Notes: a model not told the origin generated them from the sequence alone. 64,000 nucleotides of DNA from Pseudogracilibacillus auburnensis (GCF_003201975.1 NZ_QJJQ01000020.1:20838-84837); one strand, 5' to 3'; positions 55,071 through 64,000 are shown, counted from the first letter of the stretch. Translations and numbers: made by a program.

Positions 55071-56636
55071 TCATTCTTCTGATGATAAATAGCCATGTAA
55101 TCCCGCAAGTAAAGCATCTATTACTGGTAAGGAATTGACAATTTGAATATTGATATTTAAATCTCCTAATAACGGGCTAATATAATAATAGGTTCGATCA
55201 TCCGTTAAAATAGTTTGTGGTACCCCTTCTACTTGGTGAAAAACATGAATTAACTCTTTTTGTGCGATGAATGGGTCAATGCGTTGCTCATACATTTCAT
55301 GGTGAATAATTATTTCTTTATCATGATCTGCAACCATGACAGCTACAGGGAAAATCGGACGCTCTTTTTGTTCCACTTTAATTGGCATATTTACATAAGT
55401 AAGGGTAAACTCAATGGTCATAGGTAATGTTCTTCTCATTTTTTTTACTCTTTTCAGGCACAATTCTGAAATGGTTAATTCCACTTCCGGATTTGCTGCC
55501 AAGAAAGCGTTCAAGTCAAGGACGAAATTGTTAAACGTATCCGTTTTATCAGGTTTTGCTTTTACAAATATTTTTTCATCTTTTAATAAGTCTGGCAATT
55601 GTAACCCAGTTTGAATTTCCTTATGCAATAATAACGTTTCTTCCATAGCAAGTAGGACCATCCTTGCTTCGTCATTTTCCATCAACCATGGGTATAATCC
55701 AGGTTTAAAACTGACAAAAGAAGGCCATGCTTTTTTACCCCGAAATGGGATATCGTACATTTTAATTAAATTGTATTCCGAGCGGTCTAAATCTGTGCGA
55801 TTTTCGAAACTAACTAATAAACTATGTTGACGTTGTAAGATTTCAAACTCATTTCGATCGCTCGTTAACGTATCAAGTAAAGCGAAAAAACCATCCATCC
55901 CAATATATACTGTTAACCCATACATCTCTTCTGCATTACCAATGACAGAACAAAACATATATTGTTCAGAAACAGGATCAAGTATTGCAAAAATGAGTTC
56001 ATCAGACATTTCTTCCCATGGCTTTATTTGCTGAAATTGTTTGGCCATTAGTAAGGTCTCTGGCCAATAATCGATCACTTCTTCCTGAAAAAAGTCGGGA
56101 TGCATATGATCTGTCCATTTCGTTAGACGTTGATTAATTTCATCTACTAACTTTTTGGAGTTGTTGTATTCCAAATCAATATTTCCCATTAATAATTCCC
56201 CTCGACTATTTTCGGGCGGGGCAAGATTTATGGCTTTACTACATCTTGGGTAAGGGACATCCGTTTCTTTCGTTTTGATTGATTCTAGCAAGATTTCATG
56301 TTCCCAATTGTCTCCATAATCATACAAATACATTATTTTATCGTTTTCTTGCACAAACCAATCCCTTAACATTTCTTCTTTTTCTATCAGTCTTTTTTCC
56401 GTATTTAATGGTGAATGCTCAAATTGATCGTATTCTTCGGGAGAAATTTCTACCCCATTCATATCTTTACCATCAGTTCTCTTAACGGTAAATTCATGCA
56501 AATGACTATCGGTCCAATTGAATGTCTCTTGTAATAAAAGATGTAAATCATAAAAAGTATGTTGAGCATCGATTTCAACTGTACGTGTTACTAGTACTCC
56601 AACATGCTGCAATGTTACGTTTAATTCTAATATCAT
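55071..56636 (-). CDS. PRiA4_ORF3-domain protein, extended
   Basis: A 521-residue protein with an N-terminal plasmid pRiA4b ORF-3-like domain (about 1-165): LELNVTLQHVGVLVTRTVEI, TFYDLHLLLQETFNWTDSHLHEF, MYLYDYGDNWEHEILLE and YPRCSKAINLAPPEN. The domain is widespread and often near transposons, but its function is unknown. It is usually about 180 residues alone; here about 350 residues of unrecognised sequence follow (FAILDPVSEQYMFCSVIGN onward). ATG 56636 has GGGGTG before it; a longer frame to 56672 has no ribosome binding site. Confidence 0.75.
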   Translation of the reverse strand: MILELNVTLQHVGVLVTRTVEIDAQHTFYDLHLLLQETFNWTDSHLHEFTVKRTDGKDMNGVEISPEEYDQFEHSPLNTEKRLIEKEEMLRDWFVQENDKIMYLYDYGDNWEHEILLESIKTKETDVPYPRCSKAINLAPPENSRGELLMGNIDLEYNNSKKLVDEINQRLTKWTDHMHPDFFQEEVIDYWPETLLMAKQFQQIKPWEEMSDELIFAILDPVSEQYMFCSVIGNAEEMYGLTVYIGMDGFFALLDTLTSDRNEFEILQRQHSLLVSFENRTDLDRSEYNLIKMYDIPFRGKKAWPSFVSFKPGLYPWLMENDEARMVLLAMEETLLLHKEIQTGLQLPDLLKDEKIFVKAKPDKTDTFNNFVLDLNAFLAANPEVELTISELCLKRVKKMRRTLPMTIEFTLTYVNMPIKVEQKERPIFPVAVMVADHDKEIIIHHEMYEQRIDPFIAQKELIHVFHQVEGVPQTILTDDRTYYYISPLLGDLNINIQIVNSLPVIDALLAGLHGYLSSEE

Positions 56637-57166
56637 TTTGTCACCCCACTTATTTATCCTATTTATTAGCATTCAAAAAATCCTTCATAATTTGTTGTAG
56701 TTAAAATAAAGGATTATACTATGTAATAATTTAATAGTCAGGAAGCTCAGTTTATATTGTCCCATACTAAATAGTAATATGTCTAGAGCTTCTCGTAAAT
56801 GAATGGGAATAACAGTTGTTACTCTACCGCCCCTCTATAGTTAGTTCTATTCGTTTTTATTTATTTGTATTTTATGATGATCCAGCTGAAAAGTATCGTC
56901 ATTTAGGGGCAATCTATTAGTAGATTAAAATAGATGGAGACTTCCGTGGAAAAGTAACATCGGAAAATTTAAACAAAGAGCGGTTTATAACCATCTGAAG
57001 ATCTTAGAGTCATCGACTGCAAAAAGCCATTTATTCCTAAATTCCATTAAATAATTATGCCAATAAATTTGACAACATCATAATAAATATTTAAGTATAA
57101 AACAGGCCGCCAATGAAGTTTCTCGACAGCCTGACTAACCATCATTCTCAATATACTGTTTACTAT
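56637..57166. other. Intergenic region with possible decayed frame
   Basis: 530 bases. Around 56870-56995 the plus strand reads FYDDPAEKYRHLGAIY, then stop codons, then IKIDGDFRGKVTSENLNKERF. This suggests a decayed gene, but I cannot name it. A terminator lies at 57098-57133. Confidence 0.3.
57098..57133 (-). terminator. Terminator after uspA-type gene
   Basis: A stem CAGGCTGTC / GGCGGCCTG with two G-T pairs is followed by TTTTA on the minus strand, about 35 bases past the stop codon. Confidence 0.6.
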
Positions 57167-57586
57167 TTATTTAACAACTAATACAGGACAATTTGCCCTT
57201 TTTACTACTTTATAACTAACACTACCTAGAACCATTTCTTGAAACATATTTAATCCTCTACTACCAATAACTAATAAATCAAAATGATCGTTATTAGCGT
57301 ATTCGACAATTGTGGGGCCTGGTTCTCCGTGTAATAACTGAATTTGATAAGGGATACTATTTTTTTGTAATTTTTCGGTACTAGGTAATAAACGTTTTCG
57401 ACGATTCATTTCTAATTCTTCTTTTCCTGATGCATGAAGAACCTCTTTTTTGGCTTTATCATACTCAATAACGAGCAAAACCTCTACATAACAATCAGTG
57501 ACTAATGAAGCAATTTTAATCACTTCATCTGTTGCACGTAAAGAGTGCTCTGATCCGTCTACTGCCAATAAAATTTTTTTATACAT
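57167..57586 (-). CDS. Universal stress protein, UspA family
   Basis: A 139-residue Usp domain protein. YKKILLAVDGSEHSLRATDEV is the N-terminal strand with the nucleotide-binding aspartate. The C-terminal VIGSRGLNMFQEMVLGSVSYKVVKRANCPVLVVK is the ATP-binding loop GxxG(9x)G(S/T) pattern. Such proteins bind ATP or other nucleotides in stress responses. ATG 57586 has GAGGTGG five bases before it. It directly follows sulP and may regulate or pair with the transporter, as Usp domains often do with SulP proteins. Confidence 0.88.
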   Translation of the reverse strand: MYKKILLAVDGSEHSLRATDEVIKIASLVTDCYVEVLLVIEYDKAKKEVLHASGKEELEMNRRKRLLPSTEKLQKNSIPYQIQLLHGEPGPTIVEYANNDHFDLLVIGSRGLNMFQEMVLGSVSYKVVKRANCPVLVVK

Positions 57587-57607
57587 CATTTCCACCTCTT
57601 CCCTATA

Positions 57608-59047
57608 TTACACATCTGAGATTGCTAGTTTATCGACCATTTTTTTACTAAAAGAATTTAGCCCCTTGATCGTAACATCATTTTTATTTTCTTTTAACTT
57701 AAGTACGACCTTATCAATCGCTCCAACAGCCGAGTCATCCCATACATGTGATTCTGTAAAATCAATAATAATATTCGTTTCTTTTACAGTGAAATCAAAT
57801 GAATCTACAAAGTTTTCTACCGAGGCAAAAAACAATTGTCCCTTTATATTATAAAAAAGTGAATGATCTTTTTTCTTTTTTATCACTTCTATTTTAGAAA
57901 TTTTGGCAACGAAAAAGATGGCACTTAAAATAACTCCAGCAATTACTCCTTTAGACAAGTCATTAGTTGCTACAACAATTATGACCGTCACTAACATAAC
58001 CGCTGCATCTGTTTTCGGTGCTTTTACTACATAAGAAAATGAGGACCAGTCAAATGTCCCGATGGAAACCATAATCATAATACCTACAAGGACTGGCATC
58101 GGAATTTGAACCACCAAATCTCCCAAAACAATAATTAAAAACATTAAAAAAGAACCTGCAACAAAGGTAGAAAGCCTTCCTCTCCCACCTGATTTTACGT
58201 TGATAACAGATTGACCAATCATTGCACATCCAGCCATCCCACCGAAAAATCCGTTGATGATATTGGCAATTCCTTGGCCACGTGACTCTTTGTTTTTATC
58301 ACTTTCTGTATCCGTCATATCATCAACAATTGAAGCTGTTAATAATGATTCTAGTAATCCAACAATTGCTAGTGCAAAAGAATATGGTAATATAATCAAC
58401 AATGTTTCTAGTGAAAGTGGAATATTCGGGATTAAAAAGACTGGAAGTGTCTTAGAAATTTCTCCTAAATCACCGACTGTTCGTAAATCGATATGTCCAA
58501 ACATCGCTATCGTCGTCAAAATGATAATCGCAATGAGCGGTGCAGGAATTGCTTTAAAAAACCTTGGCAATACATAAACGATAACCAAAGTAACCGCAAC
58601 AAATAGATACGTCATATTCGATATTCCTAAAAAATGTGGCACTTGCGCCATAAAAATAAGAATTGCAAGTGCATTGACAAATCCAATCATAACTGCCCTT
58701 GGAATAAACTTCATCACTTTTGCTATTTTACAAACACCAAAAATAAATTGAATAATACCTGTTAATATCGTTGCAGCGAGTAAGTACTCTAGCCCATGTT
58801 CCTTAACAAGTGGTAACATGAGCAAAGCCATCGCACCTGTTGCCGCGGAAATCATTCCAGGTCGTCCACCAACAAATGCAATAATGACAGCGATACAAAA
58901 GGAAGCATATAACCCTACCATTGGGTCAACACCTGCTATAATTGAAAAGGCAATGGCTTCTGGAATTAATGCTAATGCAACAACAATACCAGCAAGTATA
59001 TCTCCCCTAATATTTGAAAACCATTCTTGTTTGATCCGTTCAATCAC
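57608..59047 (-). CDS. SulP family anion transporter with STAS domain
   Basis: A 479-residue SulP transporter. The N-terminal membrane part has about 10-14 helices with [30 protein letters not shown] and GAMALLM. The C-terminal cytoplasmic STAS domain (about 375-479) has [40 protein letters not shown]. Members carry sulfate, bicarbonate or other anions; the substrate is not readable here. It starts at a GTG with AAAGGAG nine bases upstream, and a terminator-like hairpin stands in its leader. It is co-transcribed with a Usp gene. Confidence 0.9.
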   Translation of the reverse strand: MIERIKQEWFSNIRGDILAGIVVALALIPEAIAFSIIAGVDPMVGLYASFCIAVIIAFVGGRPGMISAATGAMALLMLPLVKEHGLEYLLAATILTGIIQFIFGVCKIAKVMKFIPRAVMIGFVNALAILIFMAQVPHFLGISNMTYLFVAVTLVIVYVLPRFFKAIPAPLIAIIILTTIAMFGHIDLRTVGDLGEISKTLPVFLIPNIPLSLETLLIILPYSFALAIVGLLESLLTASIVDDMTDTESDKNKESRGQGIANIINGFFGGMAGCAMIGQSVINVKSGGRGRLSTFVAGSFLMFLIIVLGDLVVQIPMPVLVGIMIMVSIGTFDWSSFSYVVKAPKTDAAVMLVTVIIVVATNDLSKGVIAGVILSAIFFVAKISKIEVIKKKKDHSLFYNIKGQLFFASVENFVDSFDFTVKETNIIIDFTESHVWDDSAVGAIDKVVLKLKENKNDVTIKGLNSFSKKMVDKLAISDV

Positions 59048-59368
59048 TTTATCGTACTCCTTTATGTAATAAACATCTACTATTGATGACAGGGAATGAT
59101 ACTGTAAACTCTACTTTTACAATTCTCTATTCAAAAAAGGCACGCGGGGACACCGCGTGTCCTTCCTACCACTTATCGAAAGGCATGTTTTAAAGACACT
59201 ACAAATTATCATGAATCCTCTTCTTATGCAATAAGACTTCATTCGTTCACCAACAAATGGAACGTTTTCTAGTGTAACATCATTTGTTTCAAAAGGGAAC
59301 CATTTAGGGAATCTTTGGATTAGAAATTATGCTATAATATGAAAAGCATAAATAAATGAGGGGATACA
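59048..59368. other. sulP leader and promoter region
   Basis: 321 bases containing an attenuator-like hairpin (59135-59163). The rest is AT-rich. The start of the resolvase-like gene lies at the right end. I see no other gene. Confidence 0.45.
59135..59163 (-). promoter_or_regulatory. Attenuator-like hairpin in sulP leader
   Basis: On the minus strand GGACACGCGG pairs with CCGCGTGCC and is followed by TTTTTT, a proper intrinsic terminator. The same left arm can instead pair with the overlapping GTGTCC (GGACAC, GCG, GTGTCC). It lies about 90 bases upstream of sulP with no gene between, so it would cut off transcription before the gene unless relieved. Confidence 0.5.
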
Positions 59369-59911
59369 TTGTTAATTGGATATGCTAGACCTTTACATAA
59401 TGACCTTAATTGTGAGCAACAAATAAAAATATTAACAACCAATCAATGTGGAAAACTTTTTTTAGAAAATCATGCATCAGCTAAACGAAGAATAGAACTT
59501 GATAAGATGATTACCGCCCTTAATCAAAAGGATAAAGTTACGATATGTAAACTGTATGCAATTGCTGATTCGACTCATCATTTAGTTGAAGTCATTACTG
59601 CCATTCATGAAAAAGGGGCCTTTTTGCATTCAGTTAAAGAAGACATTGACACAAGTAATCATGGAGGCTATTCCCTTGAATTTATTGTCAAACAGCTTGC
59701 CAATTTTCAAAGTGATCTAATAAGTGAGAAAACGAGAAAAGGAATATATAAGGCAAAACAAAAAGGAATTAGTACAGGACGACCGCGAAAGCCGGATGCA
59801 AATGTACAAAAGGCAATCTTAATGTACGAGAGTAAAAAATATACATTACAAGAAATAAGAAATGAAACGGGGATAAGTAAATCAACCTTATATCGATATT
59901 TAGAAACATAA
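59369..59911 (+). CDS. Serine-recombinase-like protein lacking catalytic Ser motif
   Basis: A 180-residue protein with resolvase/invertase architecture: N-terminal GYARPLHNDLNCEQQI, CGKLFLENHAS, RRIELDKMITALNQKDKVTICKL, LVEVITAIHEKGAFLHSVKEDIDTS and C-terminal ISEKTRKGIYKAKQKGISTGRPRKPDAN, then a helix-turn-helix (YTLQEIRNETGISKSTLYRYL). Active resolvases have YARVS with the nucleophilic serine and a conserved KLDRLGRS; here these read YARPL and KLYAIADS. The DNA-binding parts are kept but recombination is doubtful. TTG 59369 has GAGGGG upstream. Confidence 0.8.
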   Translation: MLIGYARPLHNDLNCEQQIKILTTNQCGKLFLENHASAKRRIELDKMITALNQKDKVTICKLYAIADSTHHLVEVITAIHEKGAFLHSVKEDIDTSNHGGYSLEFIVKQLANFQSDLISEKTRKGIYKAKQKGISTGRPRKPDANVQKAILMYESKKYTLQEIRNETGISKSTLYRYLET

Positions 59912-60133
59912 TGTTTACACATTCTACAATAAATGTGCCGCAAGCGGGAGTCGATGAAGCTATAGAAGTGCAATTTTTGTGATAGAGGATACCATTTACA
60001 CTATAGCCGGTTTTCGTTGGATAGCGAGTGATCGTCTAACATAACTTTTCATACATTCCACCAAACGAACATAAGCGTACAATGGAAAAGATGCTTTACG
60101 CTTGTGGATCATTAAGGAGAATCGAAAAATAAA

Positions 60134-60167
60134 TTGTGCATAACATGAAATTTCATGTTATGCACAA
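60134..60167 (-). terminator. 34-base perfect palindrome, likely fruA terminator
   Basis: Two 17-base arms, TTGTGCATAACATGAAA and its complement, meet with no loop bases. It lies 32 bases beyond the fruA stop codon and is followed by a T-rich stretch on the minus strand, so a terminator is the simplest reading. A dimer-binding site is an alternative. Confidence 0.55.
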
Positions 60168-60198
60168 ATTCTGTAGAACCACTTCTAATTAAAACCTT

Positions 60199-62062
60199 TT
60201 AATTAACTTTTTTCTTTAATAAACCTAACATGATGGCCGTAATGACAGTGCCAATTATGATCGCTAACAAGTATAAAAATGGATTTCCTTCAATGATTGG
60301 GATGACGAATATTCCGCCATGTGGTGCTGGTAACCCAATATTAAATAACATCGATAAACCACCTGCTACAGCTGAACCAACGATAATCGACGGAATAACC
60401 CGGGCTGGATCAGCAGCAGCAAAAGGAATCGCTCCTTCTGTAATAAACGATGCACCCATAATATAGTTCGTTTTTCCAGCATCACGCTCTTGTTTTGTAA
60501 ACTTTCTTTTAAACAAAGTAGTCGCTAATGCAATACCAAGTGGTGGTACCATTCCGCCTGCCATAATTGCTGCATGTGGTGTTAAAATTCCATCTGCAAT
60601 CATCGCAATCCCAAATGTATAAGCAGCTTTATTAATTGGCCCACCCATATCAACTGCCATCATCCCGCCTAAGATGACACCTAATATAATGGCGTTCGAT
60701 GTACCCATTCCCGATAACCAGCCACTGAGCGCTGTGTTAAACATTCCAACAGGTTTTTGAACGATGAAAAACATAATCATACCTGTAAAAAAGATACTTA
60801 GGACAGGATAAATCAGGATTGTCTTTATTCCTTCTAATGACTGGGGCATGTTTTTTAAGAGGCTTTTAAGGAAAACAACAATGTAACCTGCTAAAAAACC
60901 TGCAATCATTCCACCAATAAATCCTGCGTCACTTTGTGCAGCCATAAAACCTCCGACCATACCCGGTGCAAGTCCAGGTCGATCAGCGATACTCATTGCA
61001 ATAAAACCAGCAAGAACTGGAATCATAAGTCCAAATGCATTGCCCCCACCGATCGTATGCAGTGCTTCAGCAAAACGGTTATAGTCTGGACCACCTGGGA
61101 TATGTGATTCAATTCCAAATAAGAAACCTAACGCAATCAATATTCCGCCACCAACAACAAATGGTAGCATATTTGAAACACCATTCATTAAATGCTTATA
61201 AAATGCGGGTTGTTTTGGTGTTTCTTCTTTGGTTTCGCTCGCTTCCATTTCCAAAATTGGTGCATCCTCGCTTACAATTCGTTCAATTAACTTATCAGGC
61301 TTTCTAATTCCGTCTGCCACACCCGCTTCCACTACTCGTTTTCCTCTAAATCGTTCCTTATCTACTTTTGTATCAGCAGCAATAATAATTCCATCCGCAC
61401 GTTCGATATCTTCAGCGGTTAATACATTTTTCGCTCCACTTGAGCCACGTGTTTCTACTTTCATTTGTACACCGAGTTCCTTCGCTTTTTCCTTCAATGC
61501 CATCTGCAGCCATATACGTATGTGCAATACCTGTAGGACATGCTGTAACAGCTAAGATAAACTTACTTTCCATTTCTTGAACATGTTGTTCTTCTTTTTC
61601 TACTCTAGTAGTCTCCTTCTCATCAATTAAGGATAATATTTCTTTTGAAGAAGTTGCCTTCATCAACTGCTCTCTAAATGGAATTTCCATTAACAACTGA
61701 GATAATCTAGCAAGCGTGTCTAAATGTTCATTGTTTGCTTCTTCACTTGCTGCAATCATAAAAAACAAATGACTTGGTTGCTGATCTAGTGCTTCAAAGT
61801 CAATTCCACGTTTAGAACGACCAAATACAATGGATGGAACTTTTACGGCATTTGTTTTTGCATGTGGAATGGCAACTCCTTCCCCAATCCCCGTCGAACC
61901 TTGCTTTTCTCTTTCCCAAATTGCTTGTGTAAACAGTTCTTTTTCCACTAATTTTCCAGCGGCAAATAGTTTTTCAACTAATTCATCAATTGCTTTTGAT
62001 TTAGTTGATGCTTCCAAATCTAAAATAATCGTATCCTCTGCAAGTAATTCTGTAATTTTCAT
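60199..62062 (-). pseudogene. fruA: Fructose-specific PTS enzyme IIABC, frameshifted
   Basis: This encodes the full fructose PTS transporter, which would take up fructose as fructose 1-phosphate. The order is EIIA (1-145, phospho-histidine in GEGVAIPHAKT), EIIB (from about 170, with phospho-cysteine in ILAVTACPTGIAHTYMAAD) and EIIC (VSNMLPFVVGGGILIALGF to the end). The frame breaks inside EIIB. After MAAD the first frame runs on as GIEGKSEG to a stop at 61412, while the correct continuation ALKEKAKELGVQMKVETRG lies in the next frame. One extra base (GATGGCATTG for GATGCATTG, near 61500) explains it. No homopolymer is involved. A start at ATGGCATTG could express EIIC with a truncated EIIB. Confidence 0.85.
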
Positions 62063-62064
62063 GC

Positions 62065-62988
62065 TTATTCCCCTTTCAAATGAGATATTTTCACTTTCGT
62101 AAACAGATCAAACACTTCTTGTTTATGACATAGATCGTCAGAATACGCTGTCGCTGAACCAGCTGCAACCCCTTGTTGGAATGCATGTTTCACATTGCCT
62201 TTTTGAACAAAGGAAGCAAGAAACCCTGCAACAAGTGAATCACCAGCACCGACAGAACTTTTTAATGTTCCCCTTGGTGTTTCTCCACTTAAAATAATCT
62301 GTTCATTCACAAAAACAGCCCCGTCTTTCCCCATCGACACTATGACATTTTGTGCACCTAGTTGAACGAGCTTTTTAGCACCTTTTACTGCATCTTCCTT
62401 ATTGTGAATGTCCATCCCAACGATTTCACTCAGTTCAGCTTGATTTGGTTTGACCAACAAAGGTTCATAGATTAATAAATCTTTTAATGCTTGGTGAGGA
62501 ATATCGACAATAAGTGAAACACCTTTTTCACTGCATCTTCGCGCCATTTTTTCATAGATAGAAAAAGAAACAGAAGCTGGTAAGCTACCCGATATAACTA
62601 AATAATCCTTTTTCGTTAATTGTTCCAGTTTTTGTAATAATGCAGCTTGATGTTGCTCTGCAATGGAGGCACCTTGATCATTTACTTCGGTTTCTTCATT
62701 TGCCGTTTTGATTTTCACATTTATTCTCGTCGGTTGTTCCTGTTTCACAAAATTTGTCCGAATTCCGATCTTTTTGATACTTTCTTCGATAAAATCCCCT
62801 GTAAATCCGCCGATGAATCCTAGTGCTACAGAAGACATTCCTAAATTGTGGAGAACTCTTGATACATTAATTCCTTTCCCACCTGGATAAAATGCCGTAT
62901 GCTCAATTCGATTTAACATACCGAGAGAAAGGTTTTCCGTTTCGATATGATAATCGACAGATGGATTTAACGTACAAGTATAAATCAT
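62065..62988 (-). CDS. fruK: 1-phosphofructokinase
   Basis: A 307-residue PfkB-family kinase that converts fructose 1-phosphate to fructose 1,6-bisphosphate. The N-terminal MIYTCTLNPSVDYHIE and FYPGGKGINVSRVLHNLG, and the C-terminal anion-hole motif TLKSSVGAGDSLVAGFLA with the catalytic aspartate, identify it. It starts four bases inside the fruR stop (ATGA) and ends three bases before fruA: the usual fruR-fruK-fruA operon. With fruA frameshifted it may lack its usual substrate supply. Confidence 0.93.
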   Translation of the reverse strand: MIYTCTLNPSVDYHIETENLSLGMLNRIEHTAFYPGGKGINVSRVLHNLGMSSVALGFIGGFTGDFIEESIKKIGIRTNFVKQEQPTRINVKIKTANEETEVNDQGASIAEQHQAALLQKLEQLTKKDYLVISGSLPASVSFSIYEKMARRCSEKGVSLIVDIPHQALKDLLIYEPLLVKPNQAELSEIVGMDIHNKEDAVKGAKKLVQLGAQNVIVSMGKDGAVFVNEQIILSGETPRGTLKSSVGAGDSLVAGFLASFVQKGNVKHAFQQGVAAGSATAYSDDLCHKQEVFDLFTKVKISHLKGE

Positions 62989-63737
62989 GTTTCAACCACC
63001 TCAATTGTCGTTTTTTCTTTGAATGAATTTAGATTTTTTTCATGCGTTTCATTTGTAATAATGACTGCTTCCTCTATATTAGCGATATGCGCAAAGGTAA
63101 CCTCGTGGAATTTCGTATGATCTGCAAGGACAAATACACGATGACCTTGCTTCATGGCACAAGCTTTAATTGCTGCTTCTTCAGGATCTGGAGTCGTATA
63201 TCCATCATCCAAATGAATGCCGTTTACACCAATAAACGTTTTATCAAAGCGATACTTCCGCAAACTTTCCATAGCTAATTGACCGATTAATGCTTCTGTT
63301 CTTGGTTTAATAAAACCACCTAAAAGATATGTTTCGATGTTTCTTTCAAGTAACGGCCTAAAATGACTAAGACCATTCGTCACCACCGTTATTTCTTTTG
63401 CATTTATATATGGAATCATTTGATTAATAGTCGTACCCGCATCTAAAAAAACACAATCACGATCTTGAATAATACTTGCGGCATATGCTGCAATCCTATT
63501 TTTTTCTATTATATTTTTATTTGTTTTTTCGATCATGCTCGGTTCTACTTTTATTTGTTGGATAAGGGAGGCACCACCGTGTACACGCTTTAGTTTATTT
63601 TCCTTTTCAAGTTGAACTAAATCACGACGGATCGTTGATTCAGATGTTTGCAATTTCTCAACTAACTCTTGAACTTTAACAATTTTCTGTTTTTTCAATA
63701 GACATATTATTTTTTCGTGGCGTTCTGCTGTTAGCAA
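62985..63737 (-). CDS. fruR: Fructose operon repressor, DeoR family
   Basis: A 250-residue DeoR-type regulator. The helix-turn-helix region ERHEKIICLLKKQKIVKVQELVEKLQTSESTIRRDLVQLE leads into RVHGGASL. The effector domain has VFLDAGTTINQMI, EITVVTNG and VLADHTKFH. It represses fruR-fruK-fruA and is relieved by fructose 1-phosphate in relatives. TTG 63737 is chosen because AGGGGTG lies six bases before it. The promoter lies to the right, before the insertion sequence. Confidence 0.92.
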   Translation of the reverse strand: MLTAERHEKIICLLKKQKIVKVQELVEKLQTSESTIRRDLVQLEKENKLKRVHGGASLIQQIKVEPSMIEKTNKNIIEKNRIAAYAASIIQDRDCVFLDAGTTINQMIPYINAKEITVVTNGLSHFRPLLERNIETYLLGGFIKPRTEALIGQLAMESLRKYRFDKTFIGVNGIHLDDGYTTPDPEEAAIKACAMKQGHRVFVLADHTKFHEVTFAHIANIEEAVIITNETHEKNLNSFKEKTTIEVVET

Positions 63738-63905
63738 TATTACCACCCCTCTCTGTTACAAAGCTTTTATCTACTTCTAGTTTAAATAGAATGTCTTTAT
63801 AAGTCAATCATTTTCGGTCAAATACAATCAAAATCATTCATATAAATGACTGATTCATGATATATTTGTTAAGCCATAAACAAAAAAAGACCAGATAGGT
63901 ACCGA

Positions 63906-63943
63906 CCCCCGAAAGTTAGAGTAGAAAATCTAACTTTCGGGGG
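63906..63943 (+). terminator. Hairpin at the IS left end
   Basis: A perfect 15-bp stem CCCCCGAAAGTTAGA / TCTAACTTTCGGGGG with an 8-base loop is followed by TGTTTTT, seven bases before the transposase ATG. It would stop transcripts entering from outside and could also mask the start region. Confidence 0.7.
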
Positions 63944-63950
63944 TGTTTTT

Positions 63951-64000
63951 ATGGCCAAATATAGTGAAGAATTTAAACTAAAGCTTGTCACCGAGTATTT
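63951..64000 (+). CDS. IS3-family transposase OrfA, 5' part
   Basis: The first 16 codons read MAKYSEEFKLKLVTEY, the classic start of the helix-turn-helix OrfA protein of IS3/IS150-type elements. The gene runs past the window edge, so its length and the presence of OrfB with the DDE domain cannot be judged. Confidence 0.75.
   Translation, partial: MAKYSEEFKLKLVTEY

Larger units (their letters stand above)
63890..64000 (+). mobile_element. Left end of an IS3-type insertion sequence
   Basis: From about 63895 the sequence TAGGTACCGACCCCCGAAAG reads as a terminal inverted-repeat end, followed by a transposase start at 63951. Only the left end is in the window. A hairpin (63906-63943) covers the space up to the transposase gene. 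Confidence 0.7.

Noticed and set aside
63747..63890. Defined promoter and FruR operator
   Set aside because: TTGACC- and TATAAA-like elements and TGATTG repeats are present, but spacing is poor and no single arrangement is convincing.

Overview
The window is AT-rich DNA from a Gram-positive bacterium of the Bacillaceae. The main support is a block from about 3.5 to 23.6 kb that follows the Bacillus core gene order: sdhCAB, yslB, uvrC, trxA, etfAB, fadB, fadR, lcfA, mutS2, polX, cvpA-type gene, zapA and, divergently, rnhC. Strong AGGAGG-type ribosome binding sites, frequent TTG and GTG starts, FadR-type and CcpA-type operators and a ribulokinase-type kinase fit the same group. The species cannot be fixed from sequence alone. 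The gerE gene that follows sdhB in B. subtilis is not present here.

Layout. 1-3.3 kb: a broken coiled-coil gene, a PH-domain protein, a SprT-like protein, a thioesterase/SCP2 pair behind a probable FadR box, a DsrE-family gene and a 51-residue membrane peptide gene. 3.5-23.6 kb: the core block (respiration, DNA repair, beta-oxidation, cell division), interrupted between sdhC and yslB by an alpha/beta hydrolase gene that lacks a canonical start codon and lies between 24-bp direct repeats. 24.9-34.9 kb: a catabolic cluster of aldehyde dehydrogenase, SDR, isopropylmalate-dehydrogenase-like enzyme, amidase, PanF-like symporter with its YhdT partner, and AbgB-like amidohydrolase, with a divergent GntR regulator. 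These enzyme classes match, step by step, the classical biochemical route for pantothenate breakdown to 2-oxoisovalerate. 35.8-40.9 kb: a pentitol cluster (DeoR regulator, polyol permease, TarJ-like dehydrogenase, ribulokinase-like kinase). 41.1-52.9 kb: an arginine/ornithine-type regulon (RocB, GntR regulator, RocD, D-2-hydroxyacid dehydrogenase, TRAP transporter, aminotransferase, dimethylarginine/arginine deiminase-like hydrolase, YjiH-like membrane protein) linked by four copies of a TGTATACAGTATACA-type operator. 53-60 kb: a lipoprotein, a PRiA4_ORF3-domain protein, SulP/UspA with an attenuator-like leader, and a resolvase-like protein without the catalytic serine motif. 60.2-63.7 kb: the fructose operon fruR-fruK-fruA, with fruA split by a one-base frameshift. 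From about 63.9 kb an IS3-type element begins and runs off the window.

How the parts work together. Acyl-CoA ligase, enoyl-CoA hydratase and electron-transfer flavoprotein feed beta-oxidation under FadR, and the SCP2/thioesterase pair may belong to the same regulon. Succinate dehydrogenase feeds electrons to the menaquinone pool. The accessory half is mainly uptake-plus-catabolism modules for vitamins or amides, pentitols, arginine-type amino acids and fructose, each with its own GntR or DeoR regulator and several with CcpA-like sites.
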